Below, piece by piece: positions 1 to 11,100 of a stretch of DNA of 64,000 nucleotides; position 1 is the first letter of the stretch; the number at the start of each line of letters is the position of its first letter. The notes below the pieces were generated by a model. That model saw only the letters and a program-made list of their open reading frames with translations, was not told where the DNA came from and did no database searches. The translations under genes and the position numbers were made by a program. Source of the DNA: Alitta virens (Eukaryota; Annelida; Polychaeta; Phyllodocida; Nereididae); NCBI GenBank assembly GCA_932294295.1, contig OW028585.1, positions 15,098,771 through 15,162,770 of the forward strand. Direction: 5' to 3'.

Positions 1-716
1 GTTCTCTAAAGCCTACTTAGCTGTGCCTAAGAGGGACGTTTTTAGGCAAGGAGAGGGAGGGGAAAAATTCAAAGTACATTTATCTACACTCTGAGACAAG
101 GCAATCAACCACTAGTAGAATTAACACACTTCTACCTACTACCCGGATTCTCCACCATATTGATTGGCACTAATAGCTCGTTAAACTAATTAGTCCAAAT
201 CCGGGATCTTCCAGTAGGTGACAGAAGTCTTATCAGAAGTATGATAATTCTGGACTCGGCCGATAGCCTGATCTGTCAATATATTTTATTTACTCAATCA
301 AGAACTATTGTCTACTAATTTTGTAGTACCCACAGAATAATATTTGTGGTTCCTACTCCATAATTTTCAGAATTGATCTAGTCGTTCCATTATAGGTCAC
401 TAGAATCTGAATTCATAGAGCAACGATAACACTAGGGTAAATAAATTTCATACTATTTAATAAAACACTCTTTAGACTATTAATGCAATGAATACATGAA
501 GCCACAATTAAAAGGTAGATACATAAATACACATACCTCAATCACTTTGGCACATCATTCCTGGGTCATACACTTGTCATATAACCGACACTAAAATCTA
601 AATATTAAACTTTCCAATTCAATCTATTCTATCTCCTATCTTCGAGTGCTCAGCTCTTCCCAACTGGCTGCTCTTTCTTTCTCTCTCTCTCTGGATCCTT
701 CTCTATGCCTTCTCTC
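1..716. other. AT-rich flank left of LINE array 1, no gene seen
   Basis: I see no convincing coding region, RNA gene or mobile element here. A CT-rich stretch (about 672-692) lies shortly before the LINE. The bases next to the LINE 5' end do not recur after the end of array 1 at 15461, so this is not a matching TSD flank. Confidence 0.6.
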
Positions 717-869
717 GCCCTCGAAGGTCCTGGGCCTCCACGCGGCGAGGGTGGAAACACTTGGGGTGAAGTCCTCTATCCCCAGTGGCTAAAACAGGAC
801 CGTGCGCATTGCACAAGCTGCTCCAGCTTTACAGGAGGGTGTGTCCCCTACCATACAGGGGAAACAAAA

Positions 870-2291
870 ATGGAAATGTCTTCAGAGAATAGTCCAAACC
901 GGCTCGCACGTCCCCCGGGTGAACAAGGTGCGCGTCCCTCAGCGGTAAACCAGGCTGAGGTCGAAAAATTGGCTACTGGTTCCAGACAAAGTAAACGTTT
1001 CCGCTCATCTACAGATGATGCCAATCCAAGTACAACTTATGATGTTATATCTACGCCATGGCCTAAGTTTCTTGTTGTTACTGGCAGTGACGATGGGTTT
1101 TCCCGTCTCTCAGCCATAACAATTTGTCGAACGTTGAAAGAAAGTATTGGTTTCGTTGAAAATACGAGAAGGCTCAGGAGTTCATCCTTGCTGGTGCAGG
1201 TTGCCCACAAGGACCAATCGTTAAAATTGCTGGAGCTGAGGGCCTTTGCGGGTACCCCTGTAAAGGTGGAGCCCCATCGGTTCTTCAACTCTTGCAAGGG
1301 GGTTGTGACATCTCATGAGAGCAGTCTCTGCTCCGATGACGAACTGAGGGACTGGCTGAATGACTACAATGTCATCCACATTCACCGCCAGCCCCCCAGA
1401 TATTCACGACAGCTACTGACTCTGACCTTTGATGGCACAGTGTTGCCTGATAGGGTCAGCATAGGGTTCGAGTGGTGTAGGGTACGTCCCTACATCCCGA
1501 ACCCAAAACGATGTTATAATTGCCAGCGATTTGGCCATTTTAGCGGCTCCTGCCGCGCCAAAGCAACCTGCGCCAATTGTGGGTCACGGGAACACGTTCA
1601 TTCCCGTGACTCACCATGTCAGAAACAGTCATATTGTGTTAATTGTGGAGGTGATGGGCCAGCCTATCACCGTGGCTGTCCAAAATGGCAGCTAGAGAAA
1701 GAGATCCTGAAGTTAAAGACCACCAAGGATATCTCCTTTCCCCAAGCACGCCGTATAGCTGAACAGGCTGCTGGGGCAAGCTATGCCTCAGTCCTGTCTC
1801 AGATGGCTGGACCTAGATCTCCTTCACCCAGATCATCGCCCAGGCGAAGGATTGACCTAGATCCTAATTATAATTATTCCAAGGCAGGGCAAAGCTTGCA
1901 GAAACATAAACCTGAATCTAAGACTTCACAGGCAGACGATCACCTCGCAAGAATAAAGCAGCATGCTATAGATGTCGGAAAAGGACATCTTGTAGCTCCA
2001 TCGGTTAGTGCGTCACAACTTAGTGTACCCTCACAGGGTGCACCTTCCGGCGTTGAGTCGGAAGAGATACACCAGCCGATGGAAGAGGAGGCAGGGACTA
2101 CCACCATCCCTAGGCCTCAACGGGAGGGGGCAATTGATAAAAGATCAATTGTTCCCAAAAGACCCCCCCTCATCAGAAAAACACTAGAAAAATCTAGTGC
2201 ACTGAGCTTCATAACACCACCATCTAAGCATGGTGGGGCCCTCAAAAAGATCTTAACACCAAAAGAGGCAGCGACTTTGAAGAAAAAGTGA
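870..2291 (+). CDS. LINE ORF1 (gag-like, three CCHC knuckles), copy A
   Basis: This is the 473-aa nucleic-acid-binding ORF1 protein, expected to coat the element RNA and act as a chaperone in the ribonucleoprotein. I start it at ATG 870, the position shared with the other full copies; the frame is open upstream, but only through the leader and host flank. Three zinc knuckles lie at about residues 215-228, 234-250 and 256-270, followed by an arginine/serine/proline-rich stretch and a lysine-rich C-terminus. Oddly, the first 33 bases differ at 12 positions from the other copies (N-terminus MEMSSENSPNR instead of MNMSESTISDR), while the rest is nearly identical. It is followed after 70 bp by ORF2. 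Confidence 0.88.
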   Translation: MEMSSENSPNRLARPPGEQGARPSAVNQAEVEKLATGSRQSKRFRSSTDDANPSTTYDVISTPWPKFLVVTGSDDGFSRLSAITICRTLKESIGFVENTRRLRSSSLLVQVAHKDQSLKLLELRAFAGTPVKVEPHRFFNSCKGVVTSHESSLCSDDELRDWLNDYNVIHIHRQPPRYSRQLLTLTFDGTVLPDRVSIGFEWCRVRPYIPNPKRCYNCQRFGHFSGSCRAKATCANCGSREHVHSRDSPCQKQSYCVNCGGDGPAYHRGCPKWQLEKEILKLKTTKDISFPQARRIAEQAAGASYASVLSQMAGPRSPSPRSSPRRRIDLDPNYNYSKAGQSLQKHKPESKTSQADDHLARIKQHAIDVGKGHLVAPSVSASQLSVPSQGAPSGVESEEIHQPMEEEAGTTTIPRPQREGAIDKRSIVPKRPPLIRKTLEKSSALSFITPPSKHGGALKKILTPKEAATLKKK

Positions 2292-2745
2292 ATATTCATA
2301 CAAATTCATACCATGCACTACAGATTTTACTATGATAATATTAAACTCTTTTAACTAATTCATGGACAGTATCATTCAGTGGAACTGTCGAGGTTTCAGA
2401 GCCAACTTCGATGAAATAGGTTGCATGGTCCAAGACTTAAACCCTAGTGTTTTCTGTCTACAGGAAACATTTCTGAAACCTCCAAATAGTTTTAAACTGA
2501 GAAACTATCATATGTATAATACATATGGCAATATTGCCCACGATAGAGCCACTGGTGGCTCATCAATTTTAGTTAAAAATGGCATCATTCATACCCATAT
2601 TGCTCTTAACACTAACCTTCAGGCTACAGCAGTTCGTCTGAACCTGAATAAAACATTCACCATATGTTCCATATATATTCCTCCACCCTTTCACCTTACA
2701 GCCAGTGATTTGCATAACCTTTACAATCAACTGCCTGAACCGCGT

Positions 2746-2758
2746 CTTATCCTAGGAG
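2746..2758 (+). repeat. Left TSD of LINE copy B
   Basis: CTTATCCTAGGAG here is repeated at 8169-8181 directly after copy B's (CA)n tail. It lies in ORF2 of copy A. The last G may equally be the first base of copy B and the first C the last base of the tail. Confidence 0.9.
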
Positions 2759-2910
2759 CCCTCGAAGGTCCTGGGCCTCCACGCGGCGAGGGTGGAAACA
2801 CTTGGGGTGAAGTCCTCTATCCCCAGTGGCTAAAACAGGACCGTGCGCATTGCACAAGCTGCTCCAGCTTTACAGGAGGGTGTGTCCCCTACCATACAGG
2901 GGAAACAAAA

Positions 2911-4332
2911 ATGAATATGTCCGAATCGACAATTTCAGACCGGCTCGCACGTCCCCCGGGTGAACAAGGTGCGCGTCCCTCAGCGGTAAACCAGGCTGAG
3001 GTCGAAAAATTGGCTACTGGTTCCAGACAAAGTAAACGTTTCCGCTCATCTACAGATGATGCCAATCCAAGTACAACTTATGATGTTATATCTACGCCAT
3101 GGCCTAAGTTTCTTGTTGTTACTGGCAGTGACGATGGGTTTTCCCGTCTCTCAGCCATAACAATTTGTCGAACGTTGAAAGAAAGTATTGGTTTCGTTGA
3201 AAATACGAGAAGGCTCAGGAGTTCATCCTTGCTGGTGCAGGTTGCCCACAAGGACCAATCGTTAAAATTGCTGGAGCTGAGGGCCTTTGCGGGTACCCCT
3301 GTAAAGGTGGAGCCCCATCGGTTCTTCAACTCTTGCAAGGGGGTTGTGACATCTCATGAGAGCAGTCTCTGCTCCGATGACGAACTGAGGGACTGGCTGA
3401 ATGACTACAATGTCATCCACATTCACCGCCAGCCCCCCAGATATTCACGACAGCTACTGACTCTGACCTTTGATGGCACAGTGTTGCCTGATAGGGTCAG
3501 CATAGGGTTCGAGTGGTGTAGGGTACGTCCCTACATCCCGAACCCAAAACGATGTTATAATTGCCAGCGATTTGGCCATTTTAGCGGCTCCTGCCGCGCC
3601 AAAGCAACCTGCGCCAATTGTGGGTCACGGGAACACGTTCATTCCCGTGACTCACCATGTCAGAAACAGTCATTTTGTGTTAATTGTGGAGGTGATGGGC
3701 CAGCCTATCACCGTGGCTGTCCCAAATGGCAGCTAGAGAAAGAGATCCTGAAGTTAAAGACCACCAAGGATATCTCCTTTCCCCAAGCACGCCGTATAGC
3801 TGAACAGGCTGCTGGGGCAAGTTATGCCTCAGTCCTGTCTCAGATGGCTGGACCTAGATCTCCTTCACCCAGATCATCGCCCAGGCGAAGGATTGACCTA
3901 GATCCTAATTATAATTATTCCAAGGCAGGGCAAAGCTTGCAGAAACATAAACCAGAATCTAAGACTTCACAGGCAGACGATCACCTCGCAAGAATAAAGC
4001 AGCATGCTATAGATGTCGGAAAAGGACATCTTGTAGCTCCATCAGTTAGTGCGTCACAACTTAGTGTACCCTCACAGGGTGCACCTTCCGGCGTTGAGTC
4101 GGAAGAGATACACCAGCCGATGGAAGAGGAGGCAGGGACTACCACCATCCCTAGGCCTCAACGGGAGGGGGCAATTGATAAAAGATCAATTGTTCCCAAA
4201 AGACCCCCCCTCATCAGAAAAACACTAGAAAAATCTAGTGCATTGAGCTTCATAACACCACCATCTAAGCATGGTGGGGCCCTCAAAAAGATCTTAACAC
4301 CAAAAGAGGCAGCGACTTTGAAGAAAAAGTGA
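2911..4332 (+). CDS. LINE ORF1 (zinc-knuckle RNA-binding protein), copy B
   Basis: 473 codons, starting at ATG 2911 after a leader shared by all full copies. The knuckles are C215-C218-H223-C228 (CX2CX4HX4C), C234-C237-H242-C250 and C256-C259-H267-C270. The region before them is charged and probably holds the RNA-binding/oligomerisation fold of gag-like ORF1 proteins; after them come an SPSPRSSPRRR patch and a basic tail ending in lysines. One visible change from copy A is Phe for Tyr just before the third knuckle. The stop is 70 bp before ORF2, so ORF2 probably needs reinitiation or another unconventional translation mechanism; that is an inference. Confidence 0.92.
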   Translation: MNMSESTISDRLARPPGEQGARPSAVNQAEVEKLATGSRQSKRFRSSTDDANPSTTYDVISTPWPKFLVVTGSDDGFSRLSAITICRTLKESIGFVENTRRLRSSSLLVQVAHKDQSLKLLELRAFAGTPVKVEPHRFFNSCKGVVTSHESSLCSDDELRDWLNDYNVIHIHRQPPRYSRQLLTLTFDGTVLPDRVSIGFEWCRVRPYIPNPKRCYNCQRFGHFSGSCRAKATCANCGSREHVHSRDSPCQKQSFCVNCGGDGPAYHRGCPKWQLEKEILKLKTTKDISFPQARRIAEQAAGASYASVLSQMAGPRSPSPRSSPRRRIDLDPNYNYSKAGQSLQKHKPESKTSQADDHLARIKQHAIDVGKGHLVAPSVSASQLSVPSQGAPSGVESEEIHQPMEEEAGTTTIPRPQREGAIDKRSIVPKRPPLIRKTLEKSSALSFITPPSKHGGALKKILTPKEAATLKKK

Positions 4333-4402
4333 ATATTCATACAAATTCATACCATGCACTACAGATTTTACTATGATAATATTAAACTCTTTTAACTAAT
4401 TC

Positions 4403-7400
4403 ATGGACAGTATCATTCAGTGGAACTGTCGAGGTTTCAGAGCCAACTTCGATGAAATAGGTTGCATGGTCCAAGACTTAAACCCTAGTGTTTTCTGTCT
4501 ACAGGAAACATTTCTGAAACCTCCAAATAGTTTTAAACTGAGAAACTATCATATGTATAATACATATGGCAATATTGCCCACGATAGAGCCACTGGTGGC
4601 TCATCAATTTTAGTTAAAAATGGCATCATTCATACCCATATTGCTCTTAACACTAACCTTCAGGCTACAGCAGTTCGTCTGAACCTGAATAAAACATTCA
4701 CCATATGTTCCTTATATATTCCTCCACCCTTTCACCTTACAGCCAGTGATTTGCATAACCTTTACAATCAACTGCCTGAACCGCGTCTTATCCTAGGAGA
4801 TTTTAACAGCCATAACCAATTGTGGGGAAGCACTTCCCACAACAACAAAGGAAAAACCATTGAAGATTTTCTCAATGACCACACCCTTTGCTTGTTCAAT
4901 GATGGTTCACCTACATATCTTCACCCAGGTCATGGAACATTTTCAGCGATAGACCTTAGTATATGTGATCCAGCGTTATTTCTGGAATTTGAATGGAGAG
5001 TATTAGAGGACACTCACGGCAGTGATCACTTTCCTATTGCCCTACAAAACGTAGAAGGTACAAGAGAAGTGGGTCAACTCCGATGGAAGTTGCATAAAGC
5101 GGATTGGACCTCCTTCGAAAAGCACTGCTTAGAAACAATTACTATGTCTCATTATAGGAATTGTAATAATCTCGTTGAAGATTTTACTGATGATATTACT
5201 GATATAGCCAATAAAACAATACCGATGACAAAAAATAATTCTAAACGTAGTGCAAGACCTTGGTTTGATGACGAAGTAAGAGAAGCTATTAAAAACCGTA
5301 AGAAAGCCCTCAGAATTTTTAAATCACAGCCGACCATCAACAATCTGAATAATTTTAAGTGCCTGAAAGCCAAAGCGCGTAGAATTGTCAGGCAAAAAAA
5401 ACGTAGTTGCTGGAGAGACTATGTCTCCAGACTCACTGAAAGAACTCCTAGCAATAAAGTCTGGAAAATGATTAAGAAGATTGAAGGAAAGAACCTAGCT
5501 TCACATGTAAGCATTCTAGAAGTGAATGGAGAACATCTCTCCTCACCAGAACAAATATCAAACGGGTTAGGAGAACAGTTTGCATACAACTCCTCATCGG
5601 AGAACTATACGAGAGAATTTCAATGTTATAAGGCTCAAGCTGAGAGATTAACCCTAAATATACAGTCTGATAACAGCGAAGATTATAACTCCTACATCAC
5701 CTTAGAAGAACTTCAGAAGGTCATCTTAAAAGCGACTGACTCTGCAACAGGCCCTGATAATATACATTATCAAATCTTAAAACACCTACCTCAATCCTCT
5801 TTAAAAACATTACTGTATATCTTTAATCAAATTTGGGAGAAGGGATGTCTTCCATCCCTGTGGAAACAAGCCACGGTCATCCCAATTCCCAAGCCGGGGA
5901 AGGATCATAGTGATCCTATGAATTATCGACCAATAGCCTTAACCAGTTGTCTATGTAAGACAATGGAGCGAATTGTTACTGATAGACTGGTTTGGTTCCT
6001 GGAGTCGAACCAGCTTATTACAGAGTTCCAATCTGGATTTCGCCGTCACAGGAGCACATTAGATCATTTAGTCAGACTGGAAACTTATGTTAGAGATGCT
6101 TTCATTAACAGAGAACACGTAGTAGCCATATTCTTTGACCTAGAAAAAGCTTATGACACTACATGGAAATATGGAATAATGAAAGATCTCCACGACTTAG
6201 GGCTTCGAGGTCGCCTTCCAGTTTTCATCGGATCCTTCCTACAGGATCGCTTCTTTAAGGTCCGAGTGGGATCAACGATGTCAAGCCCCTACTCTCAGGA
6301 GAATGGAGTCCCTCAGGGTAGTATTCTCTCGCCCACCCTCTTTAACGTCAAAATCAACAGTATAGTAAATTCCATCTCAGAAAATCTCATGTCGTCCCTA
6401 TATGTTGACGATTTCCTCATTGCATATCGTTCCAGATATATGCCAACCATAGAACGACAACTGCAATTAAATTTGAATAGGATTCACAAATGGTCACTCG
6501 AAAATGGCTTCAAGTTCTCTAAACAGAAGACAGTTTGTCTGCCTTTCTATTATTTACGATCAAACCATCCAGATCCATCACTAATAATTGACAACTGTCA
6601 AATAAAAGTGGTGAATGAAACAAAATTTTTGGGTGTACTCTTTGACTCCAAATTGTCTTTCATTCCGCATATCAAAGCACTGAAAGCAAAGTGCCTGAAA
6701 TCAATGAACCTCCTTAAAGTAGTGAGCAAATATAATTGGGGTGGGGACACAACGGTCCTCCTTCGTCTCTATCGAGCAATTACTCGTTCTCGACTTGATT
6801 ATGGTTCTGTGGTATATGGCTCCGCCAGACCATCTTATCTAAAATGCCTGAATTCTGTACATCATCAAGGGTTGCGACTAAGCTTAAGAGCTTTTCGTAC
6901 ATCTCCTGTAGAGAGCTTATATGTACTGGCAGGGGAACCTCCACTTTCCCTTCGTCGTATCAAGTTATCCATGCAATACATACTAAAACTAGCTTCAACT
7001 CCAACAAATCCAACATATGATGTAATATTTCATCCAAAATACATGCATCATTATGAATCTCGTTCAAACGCCATTCGACCACTGGGATTACGCATGAAAT
7101 TCTATCTTGAGGCTGCAAAAATTGATACTACAATCATTGCCGAGACGGAAGTACCACCCATTCCGCCATGGATTCTCCCAGTCCCGAAAGTTATACTGGA
7201 TTTGGCAGAGCTTAAGAAAAGCGAAACCAATCCAGTAGACTATCAAAACCTATTTTATAGTATAAGGTTTAAATACGAATCGTACAAATTTCTATACACA
7301 GATGGCTCAAAAATGGAAAGACGAATAGGCTGTGCAGTCACTTCTTATAAAACCGTTATAGCTGAATGTCGTCTTCCAGACCACTGCTCAATATACACTG

Positions 7401-8086
7401 CAGAATTAACAGCTATTTACCTTGCCTTAAAGAACATCGAGGACTCAGAATCAGATCGTTATGTTATCTGTTCTGATTCCAAATCTGCTCTTCAAGCAAT
7501 CCAAAATAAACAACTTGATAACCCTGGGATCTTAGATGTTCTTATTAAGTATTTCTATCTTCACGAATACAAAGACATAGTATTCTGCTGGATTCCTGGA
7601 CACGCTGGCATTGAAGGGAATGAAAAAGCAGACCTGGCAGCAAAAAGGGCTCTTACAAAAGAAATAACTGATTTTACCATTCCATACACTGATTTTAAAA
7701 TGACTATAAAATCTTTTATCATGTCTTGCTGGCAAAGACAATGGAATGAATGTAATAACAACAAGTTGCATTCAATCTTACCTTGCATTCAAAATAAAAT
7801 ACCGAGTAGGTTCAATACTCGCAAAGATCAAGGAATATATCACAGATGCCTCATAGGACATTCAAGACTTACACATTTACACCTTTTAGTCAATGAACCG
7901 GCACCGGTATGCCAGAGTTGTCGGCGCCCCCTAACAATCAAACATATTTTATTAGATTGCATCCACTTACAACGCATTAGAAGACCTCTGTTTCAAGCTA
8001 CTACCTTACAACATCTCTTTACTAGATATCCAACCCAGACAATTATTGATTTTTTATATGCTTCTGGTTTCTACTACCAAATATAG
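4403..8086 (+). CDS. LINE ORF2 endonuclease-RT-RNase H polyprotein, copy B
   Basis: 1227 aa, intact. The AP-like endonuclease spans about residues 1-225 (QWNCRG at the N-terminus, the QET glutamate motif, GDFNS at 132-136, GSDHFPI at 206-212) and nicks the target. Reverse transcriptase follows, about 430-740: YRPIALTS at 508, catalytic D579 in FFDLEKAYD, GVPQGS at 635, YVDD with D669/D670, then FLGVLFD. RNase H lies at about 960-1090 with the DEDD residues D967, E1001, D1025 and D1077 all present. A C-terminal finger C1170-C1173-H1181-C1186 matches those of I/R1/Jockey-type elements. It makes the nick, copies the RNA and degrades the template. Confidence 0.93.
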   Translation: MDSIIQWNCRGFRANFDEIGCMVQDLNPSVFCLQETFLKPPNSFKLRNYHMYNTYGNIAHDRATGGSSILVKNGIIHTHIALNTNLQATAVRLNLNKTFTICSLYIPPPFHLTASDLHNLYNQLPEPRLILGDFNSHNQLWGSTSHNNKGKTIEDFLNDHTLCLFNDGSPTYLHPGHGTFSAIDLSICDPALFLEFEWRVLEDTHGSDHFPIALQNVEGTREVGQLRWKLHKADWTSFEKHCLETITMSHYRNCNNLVEDFTDDITDIANKTIPMTKNNSKRSARPWFDDEVREAIKNRKKALRIFKSQPTINNLNNFKCLKAKARRIVRQKKRSCWRDYVSRLTERTPSNKVWKMIKKIEGKNLASHVSILEVNGEHLSSPEQISNGLGEQFAYNSSSENYTREFQCYKAQAERLTLNIQSDNSEDYNSYITLEELQKVILKATDSATGPDNIHYQILKHLPQSSLKTLLYIFNQIWEKGCLPSLWKQATVIPIPKPGKDHSDPMNYRPIALTSCLCKTMERIVTDRLVWFLESNQLITEFQSGFRRHRSTLDHLVRLETYVRDAFINREHVVAIFFDLEKAYDTTWKYGIMKDLHDLGLRGRLPVFIGSFLQDRFFKVRVGSTMSSPYSQENGVPQGSILSPTLFNVKINSIVNSISENLMSSLYVDDFLIAYRSRYMPTIERQLQLNLNRIHKWSLENGFKFSKQKTVCLPFYYLRSNHPDPSLIIDNCQIKVVNETKFLGVLFDSKLSFIPHIKALKAKCLKSMNLLKVVSKYNWGGDTTVLLRLYRAITRSRLDYGSVVYGSARPSYLKCLNSVHHQGLRLSLRAFRTSPVESLYVLAGEPPLSLRRIKLSMQYILKLASTPTNPTYDVIFHPKYMHHYESRSNAIRPLGLRMKFYLEAAKIDTTIIAETEVPPIPPWILPVPKVILDLAELKKSETNPVDYQNLFYSIRFKYESYKFLYTDGSKMERRIGCAVTSYKTVIAECRLPDHCSIYTAELTAIYLALKNIEDSESDRYVICSDSKSALQAIQNKQLDNPGILDVLIKYFYLHEYKDIVFCWIPGHAGIEGNEKADLAAKRALTKEITDFTIPYTDFKMTIKSFIMSCWQRQWNECNNNKLHSILPCIQNKIPSRFNTRKDQGIYHRCLIGHSRLTHLHLLVNEPAPVCQSCRRPLTIKHILLDCIHLQRIRRPLFQATTLQHLFTRYPTQTIIDFLYASGFYYQI

Positions 8087-8168
8087 ATAATCAATCTTAA
8101 CCTAGAGAGCCTCTACATAGCCCACTCAGGTGCTGATGAGGCGTTAAACAATAACTCACACACACACA

Positions 8169-8181
8169 CTTATCCTAGGAG
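8169..8181 (+). repeat. Right TSD of LINE copy B
   Basis: Second copy of CTTATCCTAGGAG; copy A ORF2 continues from here. Confidence 0.9.
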
Positions 8182-11100
8182 ATTTTAACAGCCATAACCA
8201 ATTGTGGGGAAGCACTTCCCACAACAACAAAGGAAAAACCATTGAAGATTTTCTCAATGACCACACCCTTTGCTTGTTCAATGATGGTTCACCTACATAT
8301 CTTCACCCAGGTCATGGATCATTTTCAGCGATAGACCTTAGTATATGTGATCCAGCGTTATTTCTGGAATTTGAATGGAGAGTATTAGAGGACACTCACG
8401 GCAGTGATCACTTTCCTATTGTCCTACAAAACGTAGAAGGTACAAGAGAAGTGGGTCAACTCCGATGGAAGTTGCATAAAGCGGATTGGACCTCCTTCGA
8501 AAAGCACTGCTTAGAAACAATTACTATGTCTCATTATAGGAATAGTAATAATCTCGTTGAAGATTTTACTGATGATATTACTGATATAGCCAATAAAACT
8601 ATACCGATGACAAAAAATAATTCTAAACGTAGTGCAAGACCTTGGTTTGATGACGAAGTAAGAGAAGCTATTAAAAACCGTAAGAAAGCCCTCAGAATTT
8701 TTAAATCACAGCCGACCATCAACAATCTGAATAATTTTAAGTGCCTGAAAGCCAAAGCGCGTAGAATTGTCAGGCAAAAAAAACGTAGTTGCTGGAGAGA
8801 CTATGTCTCCAGACTCACTGAAAGAACTCCTAGCAATAAAGTCTGGAAAATGATTAAGAAGATTGAAGGAAAGAACCTAGCTTCGCATGTAAGCATTCTA
8901 GAAGTGAATGGAGAACATCTCTCCTCACCAGAACAAATATCAAACGGGTTAGGAGAACAGTTTGCATACAACTCCTCATCGGAGAACTATACGAGAGAAT
9001 TTCAATGTTATAAGGCTCAAGCTGAGAGATTAACCCTAAATATACAGTCTGATAACAGCGAAGATTATAACTCCTACATCACCTTAGAAGAACTTCAGAA
9101 GGTCATCTTAAAAGCGACTGACTCTGCAACAGGCCCTGATAATATACATTATCAAATCTTAAAACACCTACCTCAATCCTCTTTAAAAACATTACTGTAT
9201 ATCTTTAATCAAATTTGGGAGAAGGGATGTCTTCCATCCCTGTGGAAACAAGCCACGGTCATCCCAATTCCCAAGCCGGGGAAGGATCATAGTGATCCTA
9301 TGAATTATCGACCAATAGCCTTAACCAGTTGTCTATGTAAGACAATGGAGCGAATTGTTACTGATAGACTGGTTTGGTTCCTGGAGTCGAACCAGCTTAT
9401 TACAGAGTTCCAATCTGGATTTCGCCGTCACAGGAGCACATTAGATCATTTAGTCAGACTGGAAACTTATGTTAGAGATGCTTTCATTAACAGAGAACAC
9501 GTAGTAGCCATATTCTTTGACCTAGAAAAAGCTTATGACACTACATGGAAATATGGAATAATGAAAGATCTCCACGACTTAGGGCTTCGAGGTCGCCTTC
9601 CAGTTTTCATCGGATCCTTCCTACAGGATCGCTTCTTTAAGGTCCGAGTGGGATCAACGATGTCAAGCCCCTACTCTCAGGAGAATGGAGTCCCTCAGGG
9701 TAGTATTCTCTCGCCCACCCTCTTTAACGTCAAAATCAACAGTATAGTAAATTCCATCTCAGAAAATCTCATGTCGTCCCTATATGTTGACGATTTCCTC
9801 ATTGCATATCGTTCCAGATATATGCCAACCATAGAACGACAACTGCAATTAAATTTGAATAGGATTCACAAATGGTCACTCGAAAATGGCTTCAAGTTCT
9901 CTAAACAGAAGACAGTTTGTCTGCCTTTCTATTACTTACGATCAAACCATCCAGATCCATCACTAATAATTGACAACTGTCAAATAAAAGTGGTGAATGA
10001 AACAAAATTTTTGGGTGTACTCTTTGACTCCAAATTGTCTTTCATTCCGCATATCAAAGCACTGAAAGCAAAGTGCCTGAAATCAATGAACCTCCTTAAA
10101 GTAGTGAGCAAATATAATTGGGGTGGGGACACAACGGTCCTCCTTCGTCTCTATCGAGCAATTACTCGTTCTCGACTTGATTATGGTTCTGTGGTATATG
10201 GCTCCGCCAGACCATCTTATCTAAAATGCCTGAATTCTGTACATCATCAAGGGTTGCGACTAAGCTTAAGAGCTTTTCGTACATCTCCTGTAGAGAGCTT
10301 ATATGTACTGGCAGGGGAACCTCCACTTTCCCTTCGTCGTATCAAGTTATCCATGCAATACATACTAAAGGTAGCTTCAACTCCAACAAATCCAACATAT
10401 GATGTGATATTTCATCCAAAATACATGCATCATTATGAATCTCGTTCAAACGCCATTCGACCACTGGGATTACGCATGAAATTCTATCTTGAGGCTGCAA
10501 AAATTGATACTACAATCATTGCCGAGACGGAAGTACCACCCATTCCGCCATGGATTCTCCCAGTCCCGAAAGTTATACTGGATTTGGCAGAGCTTAAGAA
10601 AAGCGAAACCAATCCGGTAGACTATCAAAATCTATTTTATAGTATAAGGTTTAAATACGAATCGTACAAATTTCTATACACAGATGGCTCAAAAATGGAA
10701 AGACGAGTAGGCTGTGCTGTCACTTCTTATAAAACCGTTATAGCTGAATGTCGTCTTCCAGACCACTGCTCAATATACACTGCAGAATTAACAGCTATTT
10801 ACCTTGCCTTAAAGAACATCGAGGACTCAGAATCAGATCGTTATGTTATCTGTTCTGATTCCAAATCTGCTCTTCAAGCAATCCAAAATAAACAACTTGA
10901 TAACCCTGGGATCTTAGATGTTCTGATTAAGTATTTCTATCTTCACGAATACAAAGACATAGTATTCTGCTGGATTCCTGGACACGCTGGCATTGAAGGG
11001 AATGAAAAAGCAGACCTGGCAGCAAAAAGGGCTCTTACAAAAGAGATAACTGATTTTACCATTCCATACACTGATTTTAAAATGACTATAAAATCTTTTA

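Larger units (their letters stand above)
2758..8168 (+). mobile_element. LINE copy B, full length, both ORFs intact
   Basis: This is a complete element of about 5.4 kb: a leader of about 150 bp, ORF1, a 70-bp spacer, ORF2, an 80-bp 3' UTR and a (CA)n tail. It sits in copy A in the same orientation and is flanked by a 13-bp TSD, the signature of target-primed reverse transcription. The leader has no stop in the ORF1 frame. The 3' UTR ends GATGAGGCGTTAAACAATA before ACTCACACA. With no stop or frameshift it is one of two candidate active copies, D being the other. Near-identity to the other copies implies recent insertion. Confidence 0.92.

Noticed and set aside
705..869. Upstream start of copy A ORF1 in the host flank
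   Set aside because: The flanking ATG differs in each copy; the conserved element start is ATG 870.
8130..8165. Hammerhead-ribozyme-like CTGATGA in the LINE 3' UTR
   Set aside because: The core would also need a GAAA after stem II and a cleavage triplet with pairing arms; neither is present.
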